Below, in pieces: positions 15,508 through 22,954 of a stretch of 32,460 bases of DNA. This DNA is from Acinetobacter seifertii. GTDB lineage: Bacteria; Pseudomonadota; Gammaproteobacteria; Pseudomonadales; Moraxellaceae. The translations under genes were made by a program, and so were the position numbers. A model generated the notes under the pieces. The model saw nothing but the letters and a program-made list of their open reading frames with translations, had not been told where the DNA came from and searched no databases. Each line of letters begins with the position of its first letter. Positions within the stretch are counted from its first letter, which is position 1. The stretch lies in assembly GCF_000368065.1 (NCBI RefSeq), contig NZ_KB851205.1, forward strand, positions 187,511 through 219,970, read 5' to 3'.

Positions 15508-15523
15508 AGAAATTTTAACTTAA

Positions 15524-16645
15524 TTAAATAGTCATATCAGCTGTCAATGCGAGTGGTTCTGGCAAAATTTTCGCTAATTGACGACATAAACTCGTCAATT
15601 CATTACTATCCACAGGCATTAACGTAATGTGGCCCAACTTACGGCCAGCACGTTCTGATTTGTTATAAAGGTGCAGATGAGCGCCATGTAGTGCTAAAAC
15701 ATCTTCAGTTTTAGGATGCTGACCAATAATATTGATCATGACCGTTGGTCGAACAACGTCTGTTGAACCTAATGGTAACCCTGCAACAGCTCGAACATGA
15801 TTTTCAAACTGCGAACATACGGCGCCTTCAATTGACCAGTGGCCTGAGTTATGCACACGTGGTGCCATCTCATTTGCGCATAAGCCTTGTTCTGTCACAA
15901 ATAGCTCTAAAGTTAACACGCCAACGTAGTTGAGATGATTCAATAAACGCGTAATGTAATCTTGAGCAACAGGTTGTAGAGCTTCACTGTTCGGTGCAGG
16001 CACGATTGAGTGCGACAAAATACCGTTGTGATGGTGGTTTTCAGCCAATGGCCAAGTTTTTACTTCACCATTTTGGCCGCGTACTGCAATAATTGAAACT
16101 TCGCGAGAAAATTTAACAAAACTTTCAGCAACTAAGCTTTTTGCAGGGCCAAGTTCAGACCAAGCAGTATCAATTTGGTCTTCTGAACGAAGTACAAACT
16201 GACCTTTGCCGTCGTATCCACCAGTTGCTGTCTTAAGTACAATCGGCAAACCAAGTTCAGCAACAGCTTTTTTCAAGCTTTCTAAGCTATCTACAGCACG
16301 ATACGGCGCAACAGGAATCGCAAGTTCATCAAACAATGCTTTTTCTGATAAACGATTTTGCGCAGTTGCTAAAGCAATACGAGGAGGGTGTAATGTTTTG
16401 GTTTGAGTTAAAACATCTACGTCCGCAACGGGCGTATTTTCAAATTCAAGACTGAAAACATCAGCACTTTCAATAAACTGCTTTAAACCTTGTTCATCTT
16501 GGCTAGAAAAAACTTGACCTAAAACACCTGCTGGACAATCTGTATTTGCTTCAAAAAAAGTACATTGAATATTTAATGGTAAAGCTGCTTGGGCCATCAT
16601 ACGGCCCAGTTGTCCACCACCAAAAATACCGATAGTTTTATCCAT
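15524..16645 (-). CDS. purK: N5-carboxyaminoimidazole ribonucleotide synthase
   Basis: PurK uses ATP and bicarbonate to convert AIR to N5-CAIR in de novo purine synthesis. The 373-residue protein has the N-terminal Rossmann-like motif IGIFGGGQLGRMMAQAA, then an ATP-grasp domain with LKTATGGYDGKGQ (about 146-158) and FVKFSREVSIIAVR, and the metal and product site NEMAPRVHNSGHWSIEG. Length is close to other PurK enzymes. A good SD (AAGAGG) precedes the ATG. purE lies 9 bases upstream on the same strand, so the pair is an operon, ended by the hairpin at 15479-15507. Confidence 0.98.
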   Translation of the reverse strand: MDKTIGIFGGGQLGRMMAQAALPLNIQCTFFEANTDCPAGVLGQVFSSQDEQGLKQFIESADVFSLEFENTPVADVDVLTQTKTLHPPRIALATAQNRLSEKALFDELAIPVAPYRAVDSLESLKKAVAELGLPIVLKTATGGYDGKGQFVLRSEDQIDTAWSELGPAKSLVAESFVKFSREVSIIAVRGQNGEVKTWPLAENHHHNGILSHSIVPAPNSEALQPVAQDYITRLLNHLNYVGVLTLELFVTEQGLCANEMAPRVHNSGHWSIEGAVCSQFENHVRAVAGLPLGSTDVVRPTVMINIIGQHPKTEDVLALHGAHLHLYNKSERAGRKLGHITLMPVDSNELTSLCRQLAKILPEPLALTADMTI

Positions 16646-16654
16646 TTCAGCCTC

Positions 16655-17167
16655 TTAAACTTGTCCCGGAATGTTGTTGCTTGCAACTTTATCAGTTTGT
16701 GCAGCACGGAAATCAGCAACATTTTTTGCGATTTCAGGACGAGTTAAACCTAAGATTTGAGCAGCCATAATCGCAGCATTAGTCGCACCAGCTGGACCAA
16801 TTGCCAAAGTACCCACTGCAATACCTGCTGGCATTTGTACGATTGAAAGTAATGAATCTACACCATTTAAAATTGATGATTTAACTGGTACACCCAACAC
16901 AGGTAAGTCAGTTTTTGCAGCACACATACCTGGTAAATGCGCAGCACCACCAGCACCAGCAATAATCACTTGAATACCACGATCACGCGCAGTTTCTGCA
17001 TATTCAAATAAACGGTCTGGCGTACGGTGAGCAGATACCACTTCCGCTTCAAATGGGACACCAAGCTGTTTAAGCATATTGGCAGTATGTTCAAGCGTTG
17101 CCCAATCGGACTGGGAACCCATGATAATTCCGACTAAAGGTTGGGTATCTGTTGCGACCGCGTTCAT
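16655..17167 (-). CDS. purE: N5-carboxyaminoimidazole ribonucleotide mutase
   Basis: PurE moves the carboxyl group of N5-CAIR to give CAIR, the step after PurK. I place the start at the ATG at 17167 (MNAVATDTQP, 170 residues) because GGAA lies 6-7 bases upstream; a longer version would have to start at TTG. Conserved features are GIIMGSQSDW (13-22), VVSAHRTPDR (43-52) with the catalytic His47, the substrate loop GAGGAAHLPGM, and PVLGVPV. This is the class I PurE expected beside PurK. Nothing unusual. Confidence 0.97.
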   Translation of the reverse strand: MNAVATDTQPLVGIIMGSQSDWATLEHTANMLKQLGVPFEAEVVSAHRTPDRLFEYAETARDRGIQVIIAGAGGAAHLPGMCAAKTDLPVLGVPVKSSILNGVDSLLSIVQMPAGIAVGTLAIGPAGATNAAIMAAQILGLTRPEIAKNVADFRAAQTDKVASNNIPGQV

Positions 17168-17350
17168 TGGCATTTCCAAAGCGTAAAAATGGTAAAAACT
17201 CGACTTGCATCAAGCCAAGCATGAGAGAAAAAGATGAGGCCAATATTATAGCTGTTTTTTCACTCACCCCAAAGCCCAAGTTTATGAGGAAAAAGCATGA
17301 ATCCGATGGATTTAACAACGATCTGTCTGAAAACCCGATTTCAAATAATT

Positions 17351-17713
17351 TTACTGGCTTCTAAATACAAAATAGACGCAGCCAAACAGGCATAACATGG
17401 CCCAAACATAGTCTAATTTAAACGGCTGCTTAAACAGCAACACCATAAATGGCACAAATACAATAAGCGTAACCACTTCTTGGGTAATTTTCATTTCACC
17501 CAAGGTCCAGTTTTGATCACTCAAGATTCGAGTTGCTGGAATCATAAAACTATATTCCAGTAGGGCAATAATCCAACCGAATAAAATCGCTTGCCAGAAT
17601 GGGGCATGGTGCAAAAACTTAAGATGCCCATACCATGCAAGTGTCATAAAACAGTTCGAAATAATTAATAGCACAAAAGCTAAAACCGTTGGGCTCAAAG
17701 GCACATCCTTCAT
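17351..17713 (-). CDS. DMT-superfamily small membrane protein (DUF486)
   Basis: A 120-residue integral membrane protein with four predicted transmembrane helices, about 8-26, 37-55 (FWQAILFGWIIALLEYSFMI), 78-95 and 100-118. The pattern MTLAWYGHLKF...ALLEYSFMIPATR matches DUF486, a small relative of the drug/metabolite transporter superfamily. The start is uncertain: ATG codons at 17713 and 17716 are both possible and neither has a strong SD, while a longer frame would need TTG. Transport activity is unproven. It lies between purE (same strand, 183 bases of gap without a gene) and the divergent mpl. Confidence 0.82.
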   Translation of the reverse strand: MKDVPLSPTVLAFVLLIISNCFMTLAWYGHLKFLHHAPFWQAILFGWIIALLEYSFMIPATRILSDQNWTLGEMKITQEVVTLIVFVPFMVLLFKQPFKLDYVWAMLCLFGCVYFVFRSQ

Positions 17714-17903
17714 CATTACGATGATATAAGTATTAATATGGATCAAAAATATTATAAAAGATAAAACTGTAATTCAGCTTAAATCTAAAAAATAAAGCTG
17801 TCCGTTTATAGGCATCTCAAACACATAGAACAACAACGAATTTTGACTATCTTTTCCAGTTGAGCCTTGCTATCGTTGCTGGCAAATTTATCAATAATGA
17901 AAC

Positions 17904-17928
17904 CACAGTAAATCATATTTATACTGTG
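17904..17928. promoter_or_regulatory. Inverted repeat upstream of mpl
   Basis: CACAGTA (17904-17910) and TACTGTG (17922-17928) are perfect arms around 11 bases, and TATACT within the right half could serve as a -10. It ends about 15 bases before the mpl SD. A regulator site is possible; the sequence alone does not name the protein. Confidence 0.35.
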
Positions 17929-17954
17929 TACAAAAGCAGTGGAGAAGGCGAGCA

Positions 17955-19328
17955 ATGCATCTGCATATCTTGGGTATTTGTGGCACTTTTATGGGCTCTT
18001 TAGCACTTTTAGCTCGTGATTTAGGACATAAGGTAACAGGTTCCGATTCAAACGTTTACCCGCCAATGTCTACCCAGTTAGAAAACGCAGGTATTGAACT
18101 CATGCAAGGCTATGACCGTAGCCATTTACAGCCTCATCCAGATTTGGTTATTGTCGGCAACGCCATGAAACGTGGTATTGATGCTGTGGAATACATGCTC
18201 AATGAAGGCCTGCCATATATTTCTGGTCCACAGTTCCTTGCAGATCACGTTTTACAAGGCAAACATGTCCTTGGTGTGGCGGGTACTCATGGAAAAACCA
18301 CGACTACCACCATGCTCGCTTGGGTACTTGATCAGGCGGGTTTAAACCCAGGCTTTTTAATTGGTGGTGTGCCACTTGGTTTTAGTGAAAGCGCTCGTTT
18401 AGGTGGTGGCAAATACTTCTGCGTTGAAGCTGATGAATATGACTCAGCTTTCTTTGATAAACGTTCTAAGTTTGTTCATTATCATCCAAAAACGGCGATT
18501 TTAAATAACCTTGAATTTGACCATGCCGATATTTTTGATGACTTAGCAGCGATTCAAAAGCAATTCCATCATCTTGTTCGTACCATTCCAAGTGAAGGCC
18601 GTATTATTGCGCCAATTACCGAAACTCATATTGATGAAGTGCTTGAAATGGGTTGCTGGACGCCAGTGATTCGTACTAGTTTAGAAGCGAATGAAAAAGC
18701 TGCTTTATCTGCCGAATTAATTTCAATTGATGGCAGCCATTTTAAAGTACTCGAAAATGGCAATGCCGTTGGTGAAGTGAAATGGAATATGACAGGGCAA
18801 CATAGCGTAGCGAATGCTTTGGCAACCATTGCAGCCGCTCAACATGTGGGTGTTGCACTTGAAACGGCTTGTGAAGCTTTATCTAACTTTGGCGGTGTGA
18901 AACGCCGTATGGAGTTACTCGGTACAGTCAATGGTATTGAGGTTTATGATGACTTTGCTCACCATCCAACAGCAATTGATACAACTTTAGATGGCGCACG
19001 CAAACGCTTAGGTGAGCGCCGTTTATGGGCCATTATTGAACCGCGTTCAAATACCATGCGTATGGGCAGCCATAAAGATGGCTTGGCGCATTCAGCACGC
19101 TTAGCAGATGACGTTATCTGGTACCAGCCAGAAGGTTTAGACTGGGATTTACAACCTGTAATTGAAGCTGCATCAAACCGTGCTCAAGTCAGCCATTCAC
19201 TTGATGAAATTATTAACCGTATTGTTAATGAAGCAGGTGAGGGCGATGCTGTTGTGATTATGTCTAATGGCGGCTTTGGTGGCTTACATCAAAAACTTAT
19301 AAGCGCATTAAAAGCAAAAGCTGCTTAA
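17955..19328 (+). CDS. mpl: UDP-MurNAc : L-Ala-gamma-D-Glu-meso-DAP ligase (murein recycling)
   Basis: Mpl attaches the recycled tripeptide released from old cell wall straight onto UDP-MurNAc in the cytoplasm, bypassing MurC-MurE. The 457-residue protein starts MHLHILGICGTFMGSLALLARDLGHKVTGSD, the Mpl/MurC N-terminal domain. The ATP-binding loop AGTHGKTTTTTM is at 109-120, and the ligase signatures EADEYDSAFFD, NLEFDHADIF, FGGVKRRMELLG, YDDFAHHPTAI and EPRSNTMRMG follow. The SD (GGAGAAGGCGAG) is strong. A terminator follows at once, so it is a single-gene unit. Confidence 0.98.
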   Translation: MHLHILGICGTFMGSLALLARDLGHKVTGSDSNVYPPMSTQLENAGIELMQGYDRSHLQPHPDLVIVGNAMKRGIDAVEYMLNEGLPYISGPQFLADHVLQGKHVLGVAGTHGKTTTTTMLAWVLDQAGLNPGFLIGGVPLGFSESARLGGGKYFCVEADEYDSAFFDKRSKFVHYHPKTAILNNLEFDHADIFDDLAAIQKQFHHLVRTIPSEGRIIAPITETHIDEVLEMGCWTPVIRTSLEANEKAALSAELISIDGSHFKVLENGNAVGEVKWNMTGQHSVANALATIAAAQHVGVALETACEALSNFGGVKRRMELLGTVNGIEVYDDFAHHPTAIDTTLDGARKRLGERRLWAIIEPRSNTMRMGSHKDGLAHSARLADDVIWYQPEGLDWDLQPVIEAASNRAQVSHSLDEIINRIVNEAGEGDAVVIMSNGGFGGLHQKLISALKAKAA

Positions 19329-19350
19329 CTTTATCTCTAGATGATTTAAT

Positions 19351-19384
19351 AAAAAACGGGTTTCAGTTTGAAACCCGTTTTTTT
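19351..19384. terminator. Bidirectional terminator between mpl and the ltrA-like gene
   Basis: AAAAAACGGGTTTC (19351-19364) pairs with GAAACCCGTTTTTT (19370-19383). With A and T tracts outside the stem it can end both convergent genes. Confidence 0.93.
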
Positions 19385-19397
19385 AGTTTAATGGTTT

Positions 19398-20582
19398 TTA
19401 AACCTGCTTTGGCTTTATATCTTCTATAAATTTATTCGAGATGAATAAACGTAGCGTATAGACAATACCCATCGCAAATACGCTATATCCCACGTTATTA
19501 CAAATAAATGGAATACATAAAATAATGAGTGCAGTAATAGGATAAAACCATTTAGAAATTCCAGCTAAACATTCAAACTCGTATAACATCCAGATACAAG
19601 TGGTATAAAGCACCACACTCACTGCGACAATTACACCCATATATAAATCAGAAATATGTGCATGATGGGTCGTGACATCCACGGCGGCGGCAAGCGCAGC
19701 ACCTACCGCAGCAATACTCACAAAAACAAAATAATGACCATAACCCCATACAAATGGACGCACACCTTTAAAATGATGATGCTGTTCACTGCGATCAAAG
19801 TAAGCCCACCACATTGCGAACATGAGCATCAATCCTCCAATCATTAAGAAAACGGCAGGAATATTGATAGATTGAGCCGCAAGCGCATCACGTATGGCAT
19901 TAAAACTACCTACAATTGATTCGCCCAAAACAATAATCGTGAGTAAGGCATAGCGCTCTACAATATGATGAGGATGCCACGGCGTAGGCGAATGTTTTTC
20001 TGCATAGATCGGAACAAATAACTCGAGCACAACCAGACATAAAAATAGAGGTATTGAAAGTACATGAGCAAAGTTAGCCACAAGCCAGCCAATTTGTACC
20101 AAGACTATACCGATCGCATAACGATAAGCCGTAACTCGCCGTTCAGGATCATGTTTTGCTGCGCGGAGCCACTGGGTGACTAAAGCTAAGCGCATAATCA
20201 CATAACCCACAATAATGATGTCAAAGTCCTGACTACGAAATACATCAGGAATACCTGCGGCCATGACCAAGGAACCCACAATCTGTACAAAGGTAAGGCA
20301 CCGATACAATGCATCATCATTATCGTAAGCTGAAGCGAACCATGAAAAATTCATCCATGCCCACCACAGCGCAAAAAACACCATTAGGTAGCTTGGCAGT
20401 GCATGCCAGAGATGATTTTCAATAATCGCGTGGTGTAACTGCTGACCGGCTGTTGCAATCGCGACCACAAAAATTAAATCGAACAATAATTCGAGGGGAG
20501 TTGCTGCTCTATGCGGCTGTTTAGGATCTCTTGGAGATAAAGGCCTCAAACTTAATTTTTTCTGTTTTTCTTGAGTAGTCAT
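19398..20582 (-). CDS. LtrA-family (low temperature requirement A) membrane protein
   Basis: A 394-residue protein starting MTTQEKQKK at 20582; a longer frame to 20648 adds residues unlike the family. After a basic, Pro-rich N-terminus comes ATPLELLFDLIFVVAIA, the hallmark opening of the LtrA family, followed by about ten hydrophobic helices (e.g. FFALWWAWMNFSWFASAYDNDD, LIGGLMLMFAMWWAYFD, YGHYFVFVSIAAVGAALAAAV). ERYALLTIIVLGESIVG near the middle is also conserved in the family. The family is linked to low-temperature growth in Listeria; its molecular role is not established. The SD is weak. It is divergent from the PAP2 gene. Confidence 0.9.
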   Translation of the reverse strand: MTTQEKQKKLSLRPLSPRDPKQPHRAATPLELLFDLIFVVAIATAGQQLHHAIIENHLWHALPSYLMVFFALWWAWMNFSWFASAYDNDDALYRCLTFVQIVGSLVMAAGIPDVFRSQDFDIIIVGYVIMRLALVTQWLRAAKHDPERRVTAYRYAIGIVLVQIGWLVANFAHVLSIPLFLCLVVLELFVPIYAEKHSPTPWHPHHIVERYALLTIIVLGESIVGSFNAIRDALAAQSINIPAVFLMIGGLMLMFAMWWAYFDRSEQHHHFKGVRPFVWGYGHYFVFVSIAAVGAALAAAVDVTTHHAHISDLYMGVIVAVSVVLYTTCIWMLYEFECLAGISKWFYPITALIILCIPFICNNVGYSVFAMGIVYTLRLFISNKFIEDIKPKQV

Positions 20583-20648
20583 AAAATAACGTTCTCGAAT
20601 AAAGTGCCAACACGTTAACACTTTAATATTAACCACCAGATCACGCAT

Positions 20649-20784
20649 TAAAAATTATTTAGGTCTGCTGTTTAATGTTTAGTCACAAACAAACTATATT
20701 TCATTTTTGTGACAATTCTTTATCAAGACAACACGCTTAATTCTTTATCATAGCCCACGTTTTTTGTTCTTGTTTGGAATATGA
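20649..20784. promoter_or_regulatory. Divergent promoter gap between the ltrA-like and PAP2 genes
   Basis: An AT-rich 136-base gap that must hold promoters for both genes. I see no distinctive operator. GGAA 6 bases before 20785 fits as the SD of the PAP2 gene. Confidence 0.4.
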
Positions 20785-21381
20785 ATGTCTTTAGAAACAC
20801 TCAACCTTAGCTTATTCCATGTCATAAATGGTGCTCAGGATGCGAGTCAATTTATCATTCGCCTTGCTATCTTTTTTGCTAATGATCTCCTCTATATTCT
20901 TTTATTCATCCTTACATTTTTATGGTTCTACGGCGATCAAGATTTAAAAAATAGGGTCATTAAATCTGTCTTTTTAACCTGCATATCACTTTTAGTGGGT
21001 TATGTTATTTCTCTGTTTTATCATCATCCAAGACCATTTGTGATGGGTGTGGGCACCACGTTTATTGAACATGCACCAACAGCATCTTTTCCAAGTAATC
21101 ATATGCTGATTTTCAGCACCATAGCCCTGTCTTATTTGTTTGCTCAGCGCAAAATGATTGGAATCATTCTGTTATTTTTGTCATTTGTGGTAGCGTGGTC
21201 ACGTATTTATTTAGGTGTGCATTTCCCTTTAGACATGCTGGGGGCTTTTATTGTCGCGCTTCTGGTCAATACGGCAGGTTATTACTTCTGGAATGCTTAC
21301 GGTACAAGTTTGACCGCATTCTTTATTCACCTTTACCAAATTATATGCAAACCGCTTTTAGACCGCGGTTTGATTAAATAA
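20785..21381 (+). CDS. PAP2-family phosphatase, probable undecaprenyl-diphosphatase (BcrC type)
   Basis: A 198-residue membrane phosphatase with about six helices. The lipid phosphatase triad motifs are present: motif 1 ends in HPRPF (81-85), motif 2 is SFPSNH (101-106) with His106, and motif 3 is SRIYLGVHFPLD (139-150) with nucleophile His146. The short size and PSNH motif 2 fit BcrC/YbjG-type enzymes that recycle undecaprenyl pyrophosphate for cell wall synthesis, with the active site on the periplasmic side. Bacitracin resistance is a known side effect in that group. Substrate assignment is by family, and other lipid phosphates are possible. Confidence 0.88.
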   Translation: MSLETLNLSLFHVINGAQDASQFIIRLAIFFANDLLYILLFILTFLWFYGDQDLKNRVIKSVFLTCISLLVGYVISLFYHHPRPFVMGVGTTFIEHAPTASFPSNHMLIFSTIALSYLFAQRKMIGIILLFLSFVVAWSRIYLGVHFPLDMLGAFIVALLVNTAGYYFWNAYGTSLTAFFIHLYQIICKPLLDRGLIK

Positions 21382-21460
21382 TCCGTAGATTTTTTTTATA
21401 TTAAAACCACGACATTAAGTTCAGTTGCGTAATACAAAAAAATCTGCCATTCTATGTGTA

Positions 21461-21481
21461 ATTGGATAGGTTTTATCCAAT
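21461..21481 (+). promoter_or_regulatory. Hairpin or dyad just upstream of the manganese riboswitch
   Basis: ATTGGATA (21461-21468) and TATCCAAT (21474-21481) are perfect 8-base arms around GGTTT. It may be the first hairpin of the alx leader RNA or a DNA operator next to the promoter. I cannot decide which from sequence. Confidence 0.4.
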
Positions 21482-21489
21482 ACAGAATT

Positions 21490-21625
21490 TAGTTTGACAA
21501 GGGGAGTAGCCTCCTCCAAACATAACAGCAATGTTATGTGTCAGATATCGTCAATACACTTTTATTAAAAAGTCGGTATCTGAGCATCGTGAAACTCATG
21601 ATGTAGGCAAGACCTTGATCATGTT
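21490..21625 (+). ncRNA. yybP-ykoY (Mn2+) riboswitch aptamer in the alx leader
   Basis: The leader has the family's two conserved loops: GGGGAGTAGC at 21501-21510 and GGCAAGACC at 21607-21614. They are brought together by a basal helix P1, TGACAAGG (21495-21502) with CCTTGATCA (21613-21621), one base bulged. Internal hairpins are CATAAC/GTTATG (21521-21536), TCAGATA/TATCTGA (21541-21547 with 21577-21583) and GCATC/GATGT. The family senses Mn2+ and commonly precedes alx/terC genes, exactly as here. Confidence 0.88.
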
Positions 21626-21670
21626 GATACAGATGTTTTAATTCATCTGGCAACTGGTCGAGGTTTTTTT
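21613..21670 (+). terminator. Riboswitch-controlled terminator of alx
   Basis: CCTTGA (21613-21618) pairs with TCGAGG (21658-21663), further helped by GTTG/CAAC and CAGATG/CATCTG inside, and T7 follows (21664-21670). The 5' arm is the same CCTTGATCA that forms the 3' strand of the aptamer's P1, so aptamer and terminator cannot form together. Ligand binding should therefore switch expression on. The strong SD of alx (GAGGAGG, 21690-21696) lies beyond. Confidence 0.82.
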
Positions 21671-21700
21671 ATGCCCAATTGCTGGATGTGAGGAGGATTT

Positions 21701-22657
21701 ATGGAAACAATCGGCAATTTATGGCTGTACGTAGCATTCTTTGGCATAGTCATTGTCATGCTTTTAGTGGACTTTTTAGGCTTTAAGCAAAAACAAGGTC
21801 AAGATGTATCAATTAAGCAAGCTGCTTACTGGAGTGTGGCGTGGGTAAGCGTCGCGGTGTTATTTGGTGGCGGTTTATGGCTTTATCTCCAACAAACAGT
21901 TGGGGTGACCTTAGCAAACCAAAAAACCATGGAATACTTCGCAGGTTACTTACTTGAAAAGTCCCTCGCAATTGACAACGTTTTCGTCTGGTTAATGATT
22001 TTTGCGGCATTTGCTATTCCAGCTGCACTACAACGTAAAATTTTGCTCTACGGCGTATTAGGTGCAATCGTACTGCGTACTCTGTTTATTTTCATTGGTG
22101 CATGGTTCGTTCAAGAATTTTCTTGGGTGCTTTATATTTTCGGTGCGTTCTTGGTTTATACAGGCTTTAAGTTCTTAAAGGGCCAAGAAGAAGAAACCAA
22201 TATCGAAGACATCAAAATTTTAAAATGGCTACGTAAGCACATGCGTATTACCCCACAGCTTGATGGTGACAAATTCTTTGTACGTCAAAATGGTTTACTG
22301 TGGGCAACGCCGTTATTTTTAGTATTGATTTTGGTTGAAGCTTCAGATGTGATTTTCGCGGTAGATTCTATTCCTGCTATTTTCGCGGTAACGAGCGACC
22401 CGTTTATTGTTTTAACAGCGAACTTAATGGCAATTTTAGGCTTACGCGCAATGTTCTTCTTGCTTGCTGGCGCTGCGTCTAAACTGCATTACTTACCGTA
22501 TGGTTTAGGCATCATCTTATTGTTCATTGGTGCAAAAATGTTGTTGCTTGATGTATTCCACATGCCAATCTGGATCTCGTTAAGCTTTATCGTAATCGTG
22601 TTAGCAATTACCGCTTACCTCTCTTTACGACACAACAAAAAGCAATTGCAGTCTTAA
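21701..22657 (+). CDS. alx: Alx/TerC-family membrane protein, manganese exporter
   Basis: A 318-residue inner-membrane protein close in length and sequence to E. coli Alx (321). It has about nine hydrophobic helices. The conserved acidic motifs of the family are visible: GYLLEKSLAIDNVFVW (82-97) and LVEASDVIFAVDSIPAIFA (211-229) with Asp92, Glu213, Asp216 and Asp222 as likely metal ligands. E. coli Alx is riboswitch-controlled and linked to manganese export and alkaline response. The same riboswitch class directly upstream here supports that function. The SD is very strong. A terminator follows at 22681. Confidence 0.93.
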   Translation: METIGNLWLYVAFFGIVIVMLLVDFLGFKQKQGQDVSIKQAAYWSVAWVSVAVLFGGGLWLYLQQTVGVTLANQKTMEYFAGYLLEKSLAIDNVFVWLMIFAAFAIPAALQRKILLYGVLGAIVLRTLFIFIGAWFVQEFSWVLYIFGAFLVYTGFKFLKGQEEETNIEDIKILKWLRKHMRITPQLDGDKFFVRQNGLLWATPLFLVLILVEASDVIFAVDSIPAIFAVTSDPFIVLTANLMAILGLRAMFFLLAGAASKLHYLPYGLGIILLFIGAKMLLLDVFHMPIWISLSFIVIVLAITAYLSLRHNKKQLQS

Positions 22658-22680
22658 TTCATCCTATCAAGGGATCTACA

Positions 22681-22709
22681 TAAAAAAGCACTTTTAAAGT
22701 GCTTTTTTA
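22681..22709 (+). terminator. alx terminator
   Basis: AAAAAAGCACTTT-T-AAAGTGCTTTTTT forms a long stem with a T-tract 25 bases after the alx stop. Confidence 0.88.
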
Positions 22710-22867
22710 TTGGGTCTTTCTTGCAATCAATCAGTGCACTTTAAGTATAAAACGCATAATGAACTTTCATTTTCAAATCTAATTTAGAACAAAAATTCAA
22801 AAATAAAATTCCATAAAATTATGTATTTTAATAATTTTACTCTTAATTTCTTTATTAAAAATCAATA

Positions 22868-22884
22868 TTGGCAAGCTCTTTGCA
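22868..22884 (+). promoter_or_regulatory. Sigma-54 (RpoN) type promoter of the Rieske-guaD unit
   Basis: TTGGCAAGCTCTTTGCA has GG (22870-22871) and GC (22882-22883) with exactly 10 bases between, and agrees with the -24/-12 consensus TGGCACG-N4-TTGCA at all but one base. Transcription would begin near 22895. Sigma-54 control often marks nitrogen scavenging genes. An enhancer-binding protein site was not identified in the AT-rich region upstream (22710-22860), where I see no gene. Confidence 0.78.
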
Positions 22885-22914
22885 TCTCCTAAAAAGAAAA
22901 AAGCCTAGATTTTA

Positions 22915-22940
22915 GGGGCTCGAAAGAGCCCTGATTTTTT
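22915..22940 (+). terminator. Possible attenuator in the Rieske gene leader
   Basis: GGGCTC-GAAA-GAGCCC (22916-22931) is a stable stem followed by T6 at 22935-22940, right before the SD AAAGGAGAG. It lies inside the predicted transcript. AGCC at 22902-22905 could pair with GGCT at 22917-22920 as an alternative fold. This looks like a transcription attenuator, but may instead be a simple SD-proximal hairpin. Confidence 0.5.
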
Positions 22941-22954
22941 AAAGGAGAGATGCC

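Noticed and set aside
17152..17364. Plus-strand frame in the gap between purE and the DUF486 gene
   Set aside because: There is no SD or motif, it overlaps the purE start, and it is more likely promoter DNA for purEK.
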